A stretch of DNA of 64,000 bases from Candidatus Accumulibacter conexus (GTDB taxonomy: Bacteria > Pseudomonadota > Gammaproteobacteria > Burkholderiales > Rhodocyclaceae): assembly GCA_017592775.1 (NCBI GenBank), contig JAGFNJ010000025.1, positions 1-64,000 of the forward strand. Reading direction: 5' to 3'. Every line of letters begins with the position of its first letter. Position 1 is the first letter of the stretch. This document shows positions 11,391-20,412 of this stretch, piece by piece. The notes beneath the pieces were generated by a model. The model was not told where the DNA came from, searched no databases, and was given only the letters and a program-made list of their open reading frames with translations. The position numbers were made by a program, and so were the translations under genes.

Positions 11391-11588
11391 ATGGCGCTGT
11401 ACGAATCCGATCACACCAAGTTCATGCGCGAGATGATGGCGCAGCACCCCGAGTGGGCCGAGGATCAGCGGCGTGGCAGGGCGATCTGGTGGGACAGGAA
11501 GGTCGATCTGGACGAGCAGAAAGCGCAGCGGCAGGCCAGCGAGCCGCACCTCCCGTACCCCTACGACGTCAATTTCGAACAGCGCTGA
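11391..11588 (+). CDS. DUF3460 family protein
   Basis: This 65-residue protein (MALYESDHTKFMREMM at the start, GRAIWWDRKVDLDEQ in the middle, PYPYDV near the end) matches DUF3460, a small conserved family of Betaproteobacteria with no known function. Full family length is present. It has no membrane segment or cysteine. It is likely monocistronic, since the next gene converges on it. Confidence 0.85.
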   Translation: MALYESDHTKFMREMMAQHPEWAEDQRRGRAIWWDRKVDLDEQKAQRQASEPHLPYPYDVNFEQR

Positions 11589-11611
11589 GTACGCGCCGGG
11601 CGGCGACGGCA

Positions 11612-11632
11612 GCCCCGGCTGACAGCCGGGGC
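11612..11632. terminator. Hairpin between convergent genes
   Basis: A nine-base perfect stem GCCCCGGCT/AGCCGGGGC with a GAC loop lies between the convergent DUF3460 and acetyltransferase genes. No T-run follows on either side, so it is a poor intrinsic terminator by sequence, but its position fits transcript ending on both strands. Confidence 0.4.
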
Positions 11633-11737
11633 GGGGTCGAAGAACGCGGCATGGCGGAGCTGGACGGCTTGCCTGGGCTGGCCGCCGGGCCCGCTCTCCG
11701 ACCCCTGAAAGTGTCGCTGCAGTCGTTCGCTGGCTGG

Positions 11738-14428
11738 TCAGTTGTTGAGGGGCTTGATGACGCGTTTCACCGCCGGATCGTCGGGGTGTGGGTGGGTGGT
11801 GAAGCCGAGCCTGGTCATCAGACTGAACATCTTCGTATTCATCGACAGCACGTCGCCGACGATGCTGCGGTAGCCCTTGGCGCGCGCGCAGTCGATCAGC
11901 GCGCTCATCAGCTTGCGCCCGACGCCGTGCCGCTGCCAGTCGTCCGCCACCGCCAGAGCGAATTCGACCGACTCGCCGTCCGGGTTGGTGACATAACGCG
12001 AGACGCCGATCTGCACTTCCTTGCCCTCGGCATCGGGTAGCGTCGCCACCAGTGCCATTTCGCGGTCATAATCGATCTGCGTGAAACGCACCAGCATCGT
12101 CTGCGTCAGCTCGCGGATGGTGTCCATGAAACGGTAGTACTTGCTCTCCTCGGACATGCCGATGACGAACTGCTGCTCGCGTTCGGCATCCTCCGGCCGG
12201 ATCGGCCTGATCGTCACCGTGCGGCCGTCCGGCAGCTCCCACTCCTGGATCAGGTGCACCGGGTAGGGGTGGATCGCCATGTGCGCATAGCGGTCACCCG
12301 ACGGCGCAGCGTAGTCGATGACGATGCGGGCGTCGGCGGCGATGCCGCCGCTTTCGTCGACGATCAGCGGATTGAGGTCGAGTTCCTGCAGCCACGGCAG
12401 CTCGCAGATCATCTGCGAGACGTGCAGGAGGATCTCTTCGAGCGCTTCGTGGTTGACCGGCGGCATGTTGCGGAATTCGCCAAGCAGTTTGGAGGCGCGC
12501 GTCGACTGGATCAGGTCACGCGCCAGGAAGCGGTTGAGCGGCGGCAAGGCCACTGCGCGATCGCTGAACACCTCGACTTCGGTGCCGCCGGCGCCAAAGG
12601 TGATGATCGGCCCGAAGATCGGGTCACGCGAAACGCCGATCATCAGCTCACGGCCGTTCGGCCGCGCCAGGAAGGGCTCGATCGACAGGCCGTTGATGCG
12701 CGCCGTCGGGTGCCGTTTCTTCACCGTCTCGATCATGTCGTGATAGGCGTTGCGGGCCGCGGGCGCGTTGGTGATGTTCAGGCGCACGCCGCCGACTTCG
12801 CTCTTGTGGAGGATGTCCGGCGAGTCGATCTTCATCGCGATCGGGAAACCGATCTGCTCGGCGAGGAGCAGAGCCTCGGTCGGCGTGTGCGCGACCATCG
12901 TCTGCGCCACCGGAATCCGGAAGGCGCGGAGGATGGCCTTCGATTCCATCTCCGAGAGCAGTTTGCGGCGCTCCTGCAGTACCGCCTCGATCAGCATCTT
13001 CGCCCCTTCGGTCTCCGGGCGCGCGTGCTTCGACGAAGGAGCAGGCGTCTGCAGCAGCAGCTTCTGGTTCCAGTAGTAGGTCGAGATGTGGTAATAGAGT
13101 TCGATCGCCGTTTCCGGCATGCGGAACGAGGGAATCCCGGCTTCCTCGAGCAGGCTGCGCGCTTCGTGCACCTGTTCCTCGCCCATCCAGCAGGTGAGGA
13201 TCGGCTTGGCGGTTTGCAGATCGACCTCGATCACCGCCTTGGCGACTTCCATCGGTTGCGTCATCGCCTGCGGCGAGAGCATGACCAGGACACCGTCAAC
13301 GGCGTCATCCTCGGCCACGGCGAGAGTGGCGTCGTGGTAGCGCTTCGGCGTCGCGTCGCCCTCGATGTCCACCGGGTTGCTCTGCGACCAGGTGGGCGGC
13401 ATGGCCGCGTTGAGCTTCTGCATCGTGCTCACGGAGAGCTGCGCCAGCGGGATTTCCAGATCGCCGGCGCGGTCGGCAGCCATGGCGCCCGGTCCGCCGC
13501 CGTTGGTGATGATCGCCAGCCGCTTGCCCTGCGGGCGGAACTTCGACGCCAGGGCCTTGGCAGCGTAGAACAACTGGCCGATGTTCTTGACGCGGACGAC
13601 GCCGGCGCGGCGCACGGCGGCCTCGAAAACGATGTCGGATCCGGCAGCCATTCCCGAGTGTGTCTCCACTGCCGCGAGACCGCCGGCGTGGCGACCAGCC
13701 TTGAGCAGGACGATCGGCTTGATGCGCGCCGCCGAGCGCAGCGCGCTCATGAAACGGCGGGCATCGCGGATGCCCTCGACGTAGAGCAGGATGTAGTGCG
13801 TGCGGTTGTCGTAGATCAGGTAATCGAGGATTTCGCCGAAATCGACGTCCGCCGTGCCGCCGAGCGAGATGACGCTGGAGAAGCCGATGCGGTTGCTCGT
13901 CGCCCAGTCGAGAACCGCCGAGCAGATCGCGCCGGACTGCGAAACCAGCGCCAGGTGGCCGGTGTTGGCGTGAATACGGGCAAAGGTGGCATTGAGGCCG
14001 AGACTCGGACGAATGATGCCGAGGCAGTTCGGGCCGAGCAGGCGCACACCGTAGCTGCGCGCGATTTCCATCATCTTGCGCTCGAGGGCGGCACCCGAGT
14101 GGCCCGCCTCGGCAAAGCCGGAGGTGATGACGATCGCGTTCCTGACGCCGCTGCGGCCGCACTGCTCGATGACCCCGGGTACCGTCTGCGGGCGGGTGAC
14201 GATCACCGCCATTTCGACACGCGCGCTGATCTCTTCGATCGACTTGTAGGCCTGCACGCCCTGGATGGTCTCGTGGGCCGGGTTGATCGGGTACAGCCGG
14301 CCGCGGTAACCGGAATCGAGAATGTTCCGGAAAAGCACGTTGCCGACCGAATTCTCCCGGTCGGAGGCGCCGATGACGGCGACGGATTTCGGTTCAAACA
14401 GCGTCGTGAGGTAGTGGTGTTCTAGCAT
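11738..14428 (-). CDS. pat: Pat-type protein lysine acetyltransferase (ADP-forming acyl-CoA synthetase fused to GNAT)
   Basis: The 896-residue product has a CoA-binding domain (about 1-130, VAVIGASDRENSVGN), a succinyl-CoA ligase-like domain (about 150-440), an ATP-grasp domain (about 480-710) and a C-terminal GNAT domain (about 740-890) with the acetyl-CoA loop RHGVGRKL. Members such as Salmonella Pat and E. coli PatZ acetylate a lysine of acetyl-CoA synthetase and switch it off. Unlike PatZ as I recall it, this protein keeps a histidine (THSGMAAGSD) where ADP-forming acyl-CoA synthetases have their phosphorylated His, so synthetase activity is possible. A sirtuin that could reverse acetylation lies at 33860-34609. 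Confidence 0.9.
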   Translation of the reverse strand: MLEHHYLTTLFEPKSVAVIGASDRENSVGNVLFRNILDSGYRGRLYPINPAHETIQGVQAYKSIEEISARVEMAVIVTRPQTVPGVIEQCGRSGVRNAIVITSGFAEAGHSGAALERKMMEIARSYGVRLLGPNCLGIIRPSLGLNATFARIHANTGHLALVSQSGAICSAVLDWATSNRIGFSSVISLGGTADVDFGEILDYLIYDNRTHYILLYVEGIRDARRFMSALRSAARIKPIVLLKAGRHAGGLAAVETHSGMAAGSDIVFEAAVRRAGVVRVKNIGQLFYAAKALASKFRPQGKRLAIITNGGGPGAMAADRAGDLEIPLAQLSVSTMQKLNAAMPPTWSQSNPVDIEGDATPKRYHDATLAVAEDDAVDGVLVMLSPQAMTQPMEVAKAVIEVDLQTAKPILTCWMGEEQVHEARSLLEEAGIPSFRMPETAIELYYHISTYYWNQKLLLQTPAPSSKHARPETEGAKMLIEAVLQERRKLLSEMESKAILRAFRIPVAQTMVAHTPTEALLLAEQIGFPIAMKIDSPDILHKSEVGGVRLNITNAPAARNAYHDMIETVKKRHPTARINGLSIEPFLARPNGRELMIGVSRDPIFGPIITFGAGGTEVEVFSDRAVALPPLNRFLARDLIQSTRASKLLGEFRNMPPVNHEALEEILLHVSQMICELPWLQELDLNPLIVDESGGIAADARIVIDYAAPSGDRYAHMAIHPYPVHLIQEWELPDGRTVTIRPIRPEDAEREQQFVIGMSEESKYYRFMDTIRELTQTMLVRFTQIDYDREMALVATLPDAEGKEVQIGVSRYVTNPDGESVEFALAVADDWQRHGVGRKLMSALIDCARAKGYRSIVGDVLSMNTKMFSLMTRLGFTTHPHPDDPAVKRVIKPLNN

Positions 14429-14654
14429 GATCGAGAATCGCCCCCCGTTCCGGAGGCGTCACTGGGGTGGATGGTGCACTGCATCAATGTACCACACTCG
14501 CCTGCCGAAGTCTGTAGGGCACTGACTCCAATCGACCATCGCTGCGACATAGTGCACACTGATGGCCGGTTCCTGCCGTGCGCCCGGCGGGCGTTCCAAG
14601 CGACCGCCGCGATGGTGGCGCAGGGGGCTGCGGTTGCCGCCTCGACGCGCTGCC

Positions 14655-15080
14655 TCATTCGACGACCATGCTGTCGATCTGCAGGTCGGAGCGCAGCGTC
14701 CGGTACATCGGGCACTTGTTGGCGATCGCCAGCAGTGCGTCGCGCTGCTCTGCGCTCAGGTCGCCTTCGAGGCTGATGCGGCGAACGATGTGATCGCTCT
14801 TGCCACCACCCGCGGCAGCGATGCGGTCGTGCTGCAGTTCGATACGCACCCGTGTCAGCGGCATCAGCTTGCGCTCGGCGTACATGCGCAGGGTGATCGA
14901 GGTGCAGGCGCCGAGGCTGGCGAGCAGCAGGTCGAAGGGCGCCGGACCGGCGTCGTCGCCACCCAGGGCGGGGGGCTCGTCGGCGAGCAGCAAGTGCTTG
15001 CCGATCGCGATCGTCTGTTGGTAAGGTCCGCGTCCGTTTTCGCTGACGACGACCCGATCATGCTGCATGTCCTCTGCCAT
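14655..15080 (-). CDS. OsmC-like peroxiredoxin family protein
   Basis: The 141-residue protein has both redox cysteines of the OsmC/Ohr fold: one in LLASLGACTSITLRMY and one in ANKCPMYRTL. OsmC proteins reduce organic hydroperoxides through these thiols; this shorter, YhfA-like subgroup is often less well characterised. It is divergent from the methyltransferase gene at 15128, and the two starts are only 47 bases apart, so their promoters must overlap. Confidence 0.85.
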   Translation of the reverse strand: MAEDMQHDRVVVSENGRGPYQQTIAIGKHLLLADEPPALGGDDAGPAPFDLLLASLGACTSITLRMYAERKLMPLTRVRIELQHDRIAAAGGGKSDHIVRRISLEGDLSAEQRDALLAIANKCPMYRTLRSDLQIDSMVVE

Positions 15081-15127
15081 TCTGCTTCTCCGACGCGACT
15101 GGTCGGATAATAATCGAAAGGAGTCCG

Positions 15128-15676
15128 ATGCTCACATTTTCTTCGGCAGAATCTCCGCCATCGGCCTGGGTGAAGCGCTTTGCACCGCTGCTGCCGGCGG
15201 CCGGCGAGGTGCTCGATCTCGCCTGCGGTGGCGGTCGCCATGCGCGCCTGCTTGCCGGGCAGGGGCTGCGGGTGGAGGCGGTGGATCGCGATGGTGAGGC
15301 GCTGGCATCGTTGCGCGGCGTCGCCGGCGTGTCGCTGTGCCAGGCGGACCTCGAGAGCGGCGGCTGGCCCTATCCTGGCCGCCTGTTTTCCGGCATCGTC
15401 GTCACCAACTACCTCTTTCGACCCGGCGTCGAACGACTGCTGGCGTCGCTGGCCGACCCGGGTGTGCTGATCTACGAGACCTTCATGGTCGGCAATGAAC
15501 GTTTTGGCCGGCCGGCGAACCCGCAGCACCTGCTGCAGTCGCAGGAGATGCTCGCCTGGGCCAAACGGCCGGGTTGGCGCGTGCTGGCGTTCGAGGAGGG
15601 ACTGGTCGACAGTCCGCGGCCGGCGATGGTGCAACGCCTCTGTGCCGTGCGTGGCGCTCTCGTCGGGCGGCTTTGA
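15128..15676 (+). CDS. Class I SAM-dependent methyltransferase, TehB-like
   Basis: The 182-residue protein has motif I VLDLACGGGRHARLL, the acidic VEAVDRD of motif II and the IVVTNYLFRP motif IV. The end YETFMVGNERFGRPANPQHL is typical of small methyltransferases annotated as tellurite-resistance TehB-like or thiopurine-type; the true substrate is unknown. AAAGGAG lies five bases before the ATG at 15128. Its stop directly abuts the stop of mnmH on the other strand with no base between them. Confidence 0.8.
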   Translation: MLTFSSAESPPSAWVKRFAPLLPAAGEVLDLACGGGRHARLLAGQGLRVEAVDRDGEALASLRGVAGVSLCQADLESGGWPYPGRLFSGIVVTNYLFRPGVERLLASLADPGVLIYETFMVGNERFGRPANPQHLLQSQEMLAWAKRPGWRVLAFEEGLVDSPRPAMVQRLCAVRGALVGRL

Positions 15677-16729
15677 CTAGCCGGCGCAGATGCGGCTGGC
15701 CAGCGTGTCGATTCCGCTGGTGCTCAGGTCGGTGGTCGACAGGGTCTTCGGCGCGGCGAAGCCGGAGTAGTTCTGTTTCTGCGAACGGCAGTAGAGTGGG
15801 TCATAGTGCAGCTGCAACAACTCCCGCACCAGATCGCGCCAGCTGGCATGGCGCGTGTACTCTGCCCAACGCCGGATGGTCTCGCTGCCCTGCAGATGGC
15901 GCAGGGCGTGCAGGCGAGCGAGCAGCAAGTCCGGGTCATTCAGGAAATAATCGTAATCGCGCAGGAGGAAGTCGACGCGGGACTCGATCGCCGCCTCGAT
16001 GGTGATGCATGCACCGGCGCGCATGGTTTCGATCAGTGCTTCCGGCACCTGCAGCGAGCCGATCTTGCGGCTTTCCGCTTCGACGAACACCCGCCGCCGC
16101 GGGTCGAGTGTCGCCAGCGAGGTCAGCAGGCGGGACTCGAACATCTTCTGCGACGGCTGCGGACAATTGGGCAGGAGGCCGAGCACCGAACCCTTGTGGC
16201 AGGCCAGTTCCTCGAGATCCAGTATCTGCTCGCCGCGCGCAGCGATGGCCTGCAGGATGCGGCTCTTGCCGCTGCCGGTGGCGCCGCAGATGACGGTCAG
16301 CGACAGCCGGCGGGGAATCTCGGCGAGGCTGCCGATGACCAGTCGGCGATAGGTCTTGTAGCCGCCTTCGAGCTGTTGCGCATCCCAGCCGATGCGCCGC
16401 AGGATGTGCGTCAGCGAGCCGCTGCGCTGGCCGCCCCGCCAGCAGACGACGAGCGGACGCCAGTTCCGGTCGCGTTGGCAGAAGCGCGTGCGCAGGTGGT
16501 CGGCGATGTTCTCGGCGACGTATGCCGCACCAATCCGCCGGGCGGCGAAGGGTGACACCTGCTTGTAGAGCGTGCCGACCTCGCTGCGCTGCCGATCGTC
16601 GAGTACCGGGCAGTTTACCGATCCCGGAATGTGGTCCTCGGCGAACTCGGCCGGCGACCGGACATCGATGATCTCGTCGAAGGCGGACAGGTCGGCAAGC
16701 TCGCCGATCGTCGCAATGTCATGTTTCAT
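15677..16729 (-). CDS. mnmH: tRNA 2-selenouridine synthase MnmH
   Basis: The 350-residue protein joins an N-terminal rhodanese domain, with the catalytic cysteine in VVCWRGGQRSGSL, to a C-terminal P-loop domain (GATGSGKSR near 145-155). This is the fixed architecture of MnmH/SelU, which converts 2-thiouridine at tRNA wobble position 34 first to a geranylated form and then to 2-selenouridine using selenophosphate. Length agrees with the family. Its presence implies that the organism makes selenophosphate, although selD is not in the window. Confidence 0.93.
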   Translation of the reverse strand: MKHDIATIGELADLSAFDEIIDVRSPAEFAEDHIPGSVNCPVLDDRQRSEVGTLYKQVSPFAARRIGAAYVAENIADHLRTRFCQRDRNWRPLVVCWRGGQRSGSLTHILRRIGWDAQQLEGGYKTYRRLVIGSLAEIPRRLSLTVICGATGSGKSRILQAIAARGEQILDLEELACHKGSVLGLLPNCPQPSQKMFESRLLTSLATLDPRRRVFVEAESRKIGSLQVPEALIETMRAGACITIEAAIESRVDFLLRDYDYFLNDPDLLLARLHALRHLQGSETIRRWAEYTRHASWRDLVRELLQLHYDPLYCRSQKQNYSGFAAPKTLSTTDLSTSGIDTLASRICAG

Positions 16730-16757
16730 GCGGCCAGCGTCTCCGGCTTGCGGGCCG

Positions 16758-17378
16758 CTATTTTAGCAGTGGTGCCAGTCCCCGCCAGATATTGTCGAGC
16801 AGCAGCGGCTGCGCCTCGGCAGTCGGGTGCAGGTTGTCGGCCTGGAACAGTTGCGCCTGTGTCGCCACGCCATCGAGCAGGAAGTCCACCAGCGCCGTCT
16901 TGCGGGCCTTGGCCACTTCGCCGAAGGTGGCGTGGAACTGGGCCGCATAGGCTCCGTAGTTCGGCGGGATGCGCTGGCCGACGAGCAGCACCCGCGCATT
17001 CTTCTTCTGCGCGCTGGCGACGATCGCCGTCAGGTTGTCGCGCAGTTGCGGCAGCGGCAGTCCGCGCAGGCCGTCGTTGGCGCCGAGCGCGACGATGACG
17101 ACCCGCGGCGAGTGCCTGTCCAGGGCGGTGTCGATGCGTGCCCGACCGCCGCTGGTGGTTTCTCCCGAGATGCTGAGGTTGACGACCTTATAATCGAGGT
17201 TTTTCTCCTGCAGCCGCCTGCTCAGCAGGGCGGGCCAGGCGGCATCCTGGCGAATGCCGTAGCCCGCCGACAGCGAGTCACCGAAGACGAGGATGTTCGT
17301 TGCCGCCCCGGCGGCGCTGCTGGTGAGCAACATCAGGCCGGCAAGCAGCAGGCGGCGACAGTAGGAGAAGGCGGGCAT
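16758..17378 (-). CDS. tesA: TesA-like GDSL arylesterase / lysophospholipase
   Basis: The 206-residue protein begins with a signal peptide (RRLLLAGLMLLTSSAAGAA), then shows the SGNH blocks: Ser in FGDSLSAGYG, Gly in SGETTSGG, Asn in GANDGLRG, and the Asp/His pair in DNLHPTAEAQ. It is a periplasmic hydrolase of the TesA family, active on esters, thioesters or lysophospholipids. As in E. coli it diverges from ybbA; here the two start codons overlap within a CATG, if the first ATG of ybbA is used. Confidence 0.9.
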   Translation of the reverse strand: MPAFSYCRRLLLAGLMLLTSSAAGAATNILVFGDSLSAGYGIRQDAAWPALLSRRLQEKNLDYKVVNLSISGETTSGGRARIDTALDRHSPRVVIVALGANDGLRGLPLPQLRDNLTAIVASAQKKNARVLLVGQRIPPNYGAYAAQFHATFGEVAKARKTALVDFLLDGVATQAQLFQADNLHPTAEAQPLLLDNIWRGLAPLLK

Positions 17379-18063
17379 GGCTGGAGAAACATCGATGGTC
17401 GTTGAGGTCAGGGAACTCGCCAAACGCGTGCACAACGGTGGCGAGCCGTTGACCATTCTGCACGATATTTCGTTCGTCGTCGCCGCTGCGGAGACGGTGG
17501 CGATCGTCGGTGCGTCAGGTTCCGGCAAGTCGACGCTGCTTGGTCTGCTGGCCGGGCTCGACCTGCCGAGCAGCGGTTCGGTACGGCTGGCCGGCGAGGA
17601 ACTCGGCGGGCTCGACGAGGACGCGCGCGCGACGCTGCGTGGGCGCCTGCTGGGCTTCGTCTTTCAGAGCTTCCAGTTGCTGCCGTCGCTGACGGCACTG
17701 GAAAACGTGATGCTGCCGCTCGAACTCGCGGGCACCGCCAACGCCCGCAGCCAGGCCGAGTTCTGGCTGCAGCGGGTCGGCCTCGAGCAGCGCCTGCGGC
17801 ATTATCCGAAACACCTCTCCGGCGGCGAACAGCAGCGCGTTGCCCTGGCGCGCGCTTTCGCCCCGGGCCCGCGGCTGGTGCTGGCCGACGAGCCGACGGG
17901 CAACCTGGATGCCGCGACCGGCCACCAGGTGATCGAGCTGATGTTCGCGCTCAATGCCGAGCGCGGGACGACGCTGATCCTCGTCACCCACGACGAGGAG
18001 ATTGCGGCGCGCTGCTCGCGGCGCTTGCGCATGCATGCCGGCCAGCTGGAAGAGATGCCCTGA
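17377..18063 (+). CDS. ybbA: ABC transporter ATP-binding protein YbbA
   Basis: The 228-residue protein has Walker A GASGSGKST, Q-loop FVFQSFQLLPSL, signature LSGGEQQRVALAR and Walker B LVLADEPTG. It belongs to the LolD/MacB-like branch, and the divergent tesA neighbour points to YbbA. The usual partner, the large permease YbbP, does not follow: the next gene is hpnE on the other strand. An alternative start at 17395 has GGAGA seven bases upstream and would remove the overlap with tesA. The 3' end overlaps the hpnE 3' end by 80 bases. Confidence 0.88.
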   Translation: MAGETSMVVEVRELAKRVHNGGEPLTILHDISFVVAAAETVAIVGASGSGKSTLLGLLAGLDLPSSGSVRLAGEELGGLDEDARATLRGRLLGFVFQSFQLLPSLTALENVMLPLELAGTANARSQAEFWLQRVGLEQRLRHYPKHLSGGEQQRVALARAFAPGPRLVLADEPTGNLDAATGHQVIELMFALNAERGTTLILVTHDEEIAARCSRRLRMHAGQLEEMP

Positions 18064-19339
18064 TCCCGCGGGCGGCGGCGACGCCACTGCGGACCGCTGC
18101 CTCGAGCGTCGCTGGATACTCGGCACAGGCATGATCACCCGCCAGCCACCAGCCACTGAGCCCGGTGCGCGCGCCCGGGCGGGGAAGGCCGGGGCGGCAG
18201 GAGAAGGTCGCCCGCTGTTCGCGGATGACCTGCTGCCAGACGACAGGAGGCAGGCGGCGCCGCAGGGTGACGGCGAGCTGATCGGCGAGCCGCGCCGCCA
18301 GCGTTGCGTTGTCGAGTTCTTCCCAGGGCCCGTGCGCACTGAGGACGAACGCCAGGACGCCGGCGGTGCCAGCGAGGGCGCCGCGATCGAAGACCCACTG
18401 GCCGACATCCGTCGGCGAGCGGCTGGCGAGGCCGAGCATCGGCAGCGGCAGCGAGATCTGCGGCGGAAAGCCGAGGTAGACGGTGGCGATCGGTTCGAAG
18501 CGGTAGCCGGCGAGGGTCTGCGCCAGCGCCGCCGTCGCCGGATGGCCGGCGAGCAGCGCCGGCGCATGCTGCGCGCCGACGGCGAGGACGGCGCAGTCGA
18601 AGGCTTCCCCGAGAACGTTCGGTCCGGCTTCGATGCGGCGAATCCGGCAGCCGTCGCGGATTTCGCCGCCGTTCCTGCGGATGAAGGCGGCTGCTGCTGC
18701 CGGCAGCAGCCGATCGAGATCGGTCGCCGGCAGCAGCAGGTCGGTTGCCGCGCGTCCGCTGCCGAGGCTGTCACGCAGGGTGTTGGCGAAGATCTGGGCG
18801 GAAGCGTTCGCCGGCGGCGTGTTCAGCGCGGCGAGGCAGAGTGCTTCCCAGAGATGGCTGCGCAGCGCTCCGCGCTGACCGTGGCGATCAAGGAGTTCGG
18901 CGACGCTGTCGCTTGCCGCCACCTGATAGCCGTCGCGCTGCAGGGCGCGGAGAAAACGTGCCGCCGCGAGCTTTTCGGCGATTGTCGGGCCGGCCGCGGC
19001 GAGCAGCCCGGCGGCGAGATGCAGCGGTGGCGGCAGCCGTGGCAGCCGCAGCCGGAACGGTCGTGGCAGGCTGCCGGGAAAGTGCAGTTCGAGCGGCAGT
19101 CGCCGCAGTAGCCGGTCGGGATCGGCACCGACCAGGCGCATCAGGCGCAGCGTCTCGCGGTAGGCGCCGACCAGTATGTGTTGCCCGTTGTCGAGGCAAT
19201 GTCCCCGCACCTCGACGCTGCGCGCGCGGCCGCCGAGCTGCCTGGCGGCCTCGAAGACGGTGACCCGGAAACCCGCCTGCGCCAGTTCGACCGCTGCCGT
19301 CAGTCCTGCCCAGCCGCCGCCGACGACGGCGGCCTTCAT
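17984..19339 (-). CDS. hpnE: Hydroxysqualene dehydroxylase HpnE
   Basis: The 451-residue flavoprotein starts with the dinucleotide-binding motif VVGGGWAGLTAAVELA and a VFEAARQLGGRARS block, and has the C-terminal FAD motif GWWLAGDHACAEYPATLEAAVRSG (split here across the motif). This matches HpnE, an FAD enzyme that removes the hydroxyl of hydroxysqualene to give squalene for hopanoids. The start is coupled to hpnD by an ATGA overlap. The C-terminus extends about 80 bases into the end of ybbA, which is long for convergent genes; the extra residues are not conserved-looking. Confidence 0.88.
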   Translation of the reverse strand: MKAAVVGGGWAGLTAAVELAQAGFRVTVFEAARQLGGRARSVEVRGHCLDNGQHILVGAYRETLRLMRLVGADPDRLLRRLPLELHFPGSLPRPFRLRLPRLPPPLHLAAGLLAAAGPTIAEKLAAARFLRALQRDGYQVAASDSVAELLDRHGQRGALRSHLWEALCLAALNTPPANASAQIFANTLRDSLGSGRAATDLLLPATDLDRLLPAAAAAFIRRNGGEIRDGCRIRRIEAGPNVLGEAFDCAVLAVGAQHAPALLAGHPATAALAQTLAGYRFEPIATVYLGFPPQISLPLPMLGLASRSPTDVGQWVFDRGALAGTAGVLAFVLSAHGPWEELDNATLAARLADQLAVTLRRRLPPVVWQQVIREQRATFSCRPGLPRPGARTGLSGWWLAGDHACAEYPATLEAAVRSGVAAARGIRASLPAGRHACASAASSAPQSPRRG

Positions 19340-20169
19340 CCCCGCACCCAGGTGCGCCAGGCGATCCAGAGCTTGCGCAGCGGCGTCAGCGAAGTCCGCT
19401 GGCGCAGCACCTGGCAGCCGTCGCGCCTGATCTCGTCGAGCAGCGTGCGATAGATCGCCGCCATCACCAGCCCCGGACGTTGCTGCTTGCGGTCCACGGC
19501 TGGCAGTTGCGCGATCGCCTGCTCGTAATAGCTCTCGGCGCGCTCGATCTGGAAATCCATCAGGCGGCGGAAGTTCTCCGAATGGTGGGCGTTGAGGATG
19601 TCGGCCGCCGTCACCTCGAAACGCTGCAGTTCGTCGATCGGCAGATAGATGCGGCCACGCCGGGCATCCTCGCCGACATCGCGGATGATGTTGGTGAGCT
19701 GGAATGCCAGCCCGAGATCGTGTGCGTACTTGCGCGTCCGACGGTCCTGATAGCCGAAGATCTCCGCCGCGAGCAGCCCGACGACGCCGGCGACGCGGTG
19801 ACAGTAGAGCGACAGGGCGCGAAAGTCGAGATAGCGCGACTGCTGCAGGTCCATCTCCATGCCGTCGATGATTTCCTGCAACTGTTCCTGCGGCAGGCTG
19901 TACGCGCTGCTCACCGCCTGCAGCGCCTGCGACACCGGGTGCTGTGGCTGGCCGTCGGCCATCCGCGCCACTTCCTGGCGCCACCAGGCGAGTTTGGTCG
20001 CTGCGAGCTGCATGTCCTGGCATTCATCGACCACGTCATCGACCTCGCGGCAGAAGGCGTACAGCGCGGTGATCGCGCGCCGCTGCGCCGCTGGCAGGAA
20101 GAGGAAGCTGTAATAGAAGCTCGAACCGCTGCGGGCGGCCTTCTGTTGGCAGTATTCGTCGGGAGTCAT
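19336..20169 (-). CDS. hpnD: Presqualene diphosphate synthase HpnD
   Basis: The 277-residue protein has the two aspartate-rich motifs of squalene/phytoene synthases: CREVDDVVDE near residue 45 and NIIRDVGEDARRGRIYLP. With HpnC and HpnE it makes squalene from farnesyl diphosphate; HpnD does the first step to presqualene diphosphate. The start MTPDEYCQQKAARSGSSFYY is the family N-terminus. It leads the hpnD-hpnE pair. HpnC, often upstream, is absent here. Confidence 0.9.
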   Translation of the reverse strand: MTPDEYCQQKAARSGSSFYYSFLFLPAAQRRAITALYAFCREVDDVVDECQDMQLAATKLAWWRQEVARMADGQPQHPVSQALQAVSSAYSLPQEQLQEIIDGMEMDLQQSRYLDFRALSLYCHRVAGVVGLLAAEIFGYQDRRTRKYAHDLGLAFQLTNIIRDVGEDARRGRIYLPIDELQRFEVTAADILNAHHSENFRRLMDFQIERAESYYEQAIAQLPAVDRKQQRPGLVMAAIYRTLLDEIRRDGCQVLRQRTSLTPLRKLWIAWRTWVRG

Positions 20170-20412
20170 CGGCAGTCTCAGGGTTGCCACCAGGTGGTCA
20201 TTGTCCCATGACTTGCTGCCGCAGCGGGGGCGGCAATGTTGCCACGCCCGTGGGCAGCCGCCGCGGGCCAGCGCCAGCCGATCGCGCCGACGGCTGGCTG
20301 GCCCCCGGCCCACGGCGCCGTTGAAAGGCGGTAGACTGCGGCGGGTCGCCCGCAGCGCTCGCCGCCGGCAACGCGGTGGCGAACCCGATGACCCTTCAGG
20401 TGGCAGGTGACG

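Noticed and set aside
12254-14425. 723-codon plus-strand frame opposite the Pat-type gene
   Set aside because: Antisense of a gene with clear domains on the minus strand; composition is typical of an antisense frame.
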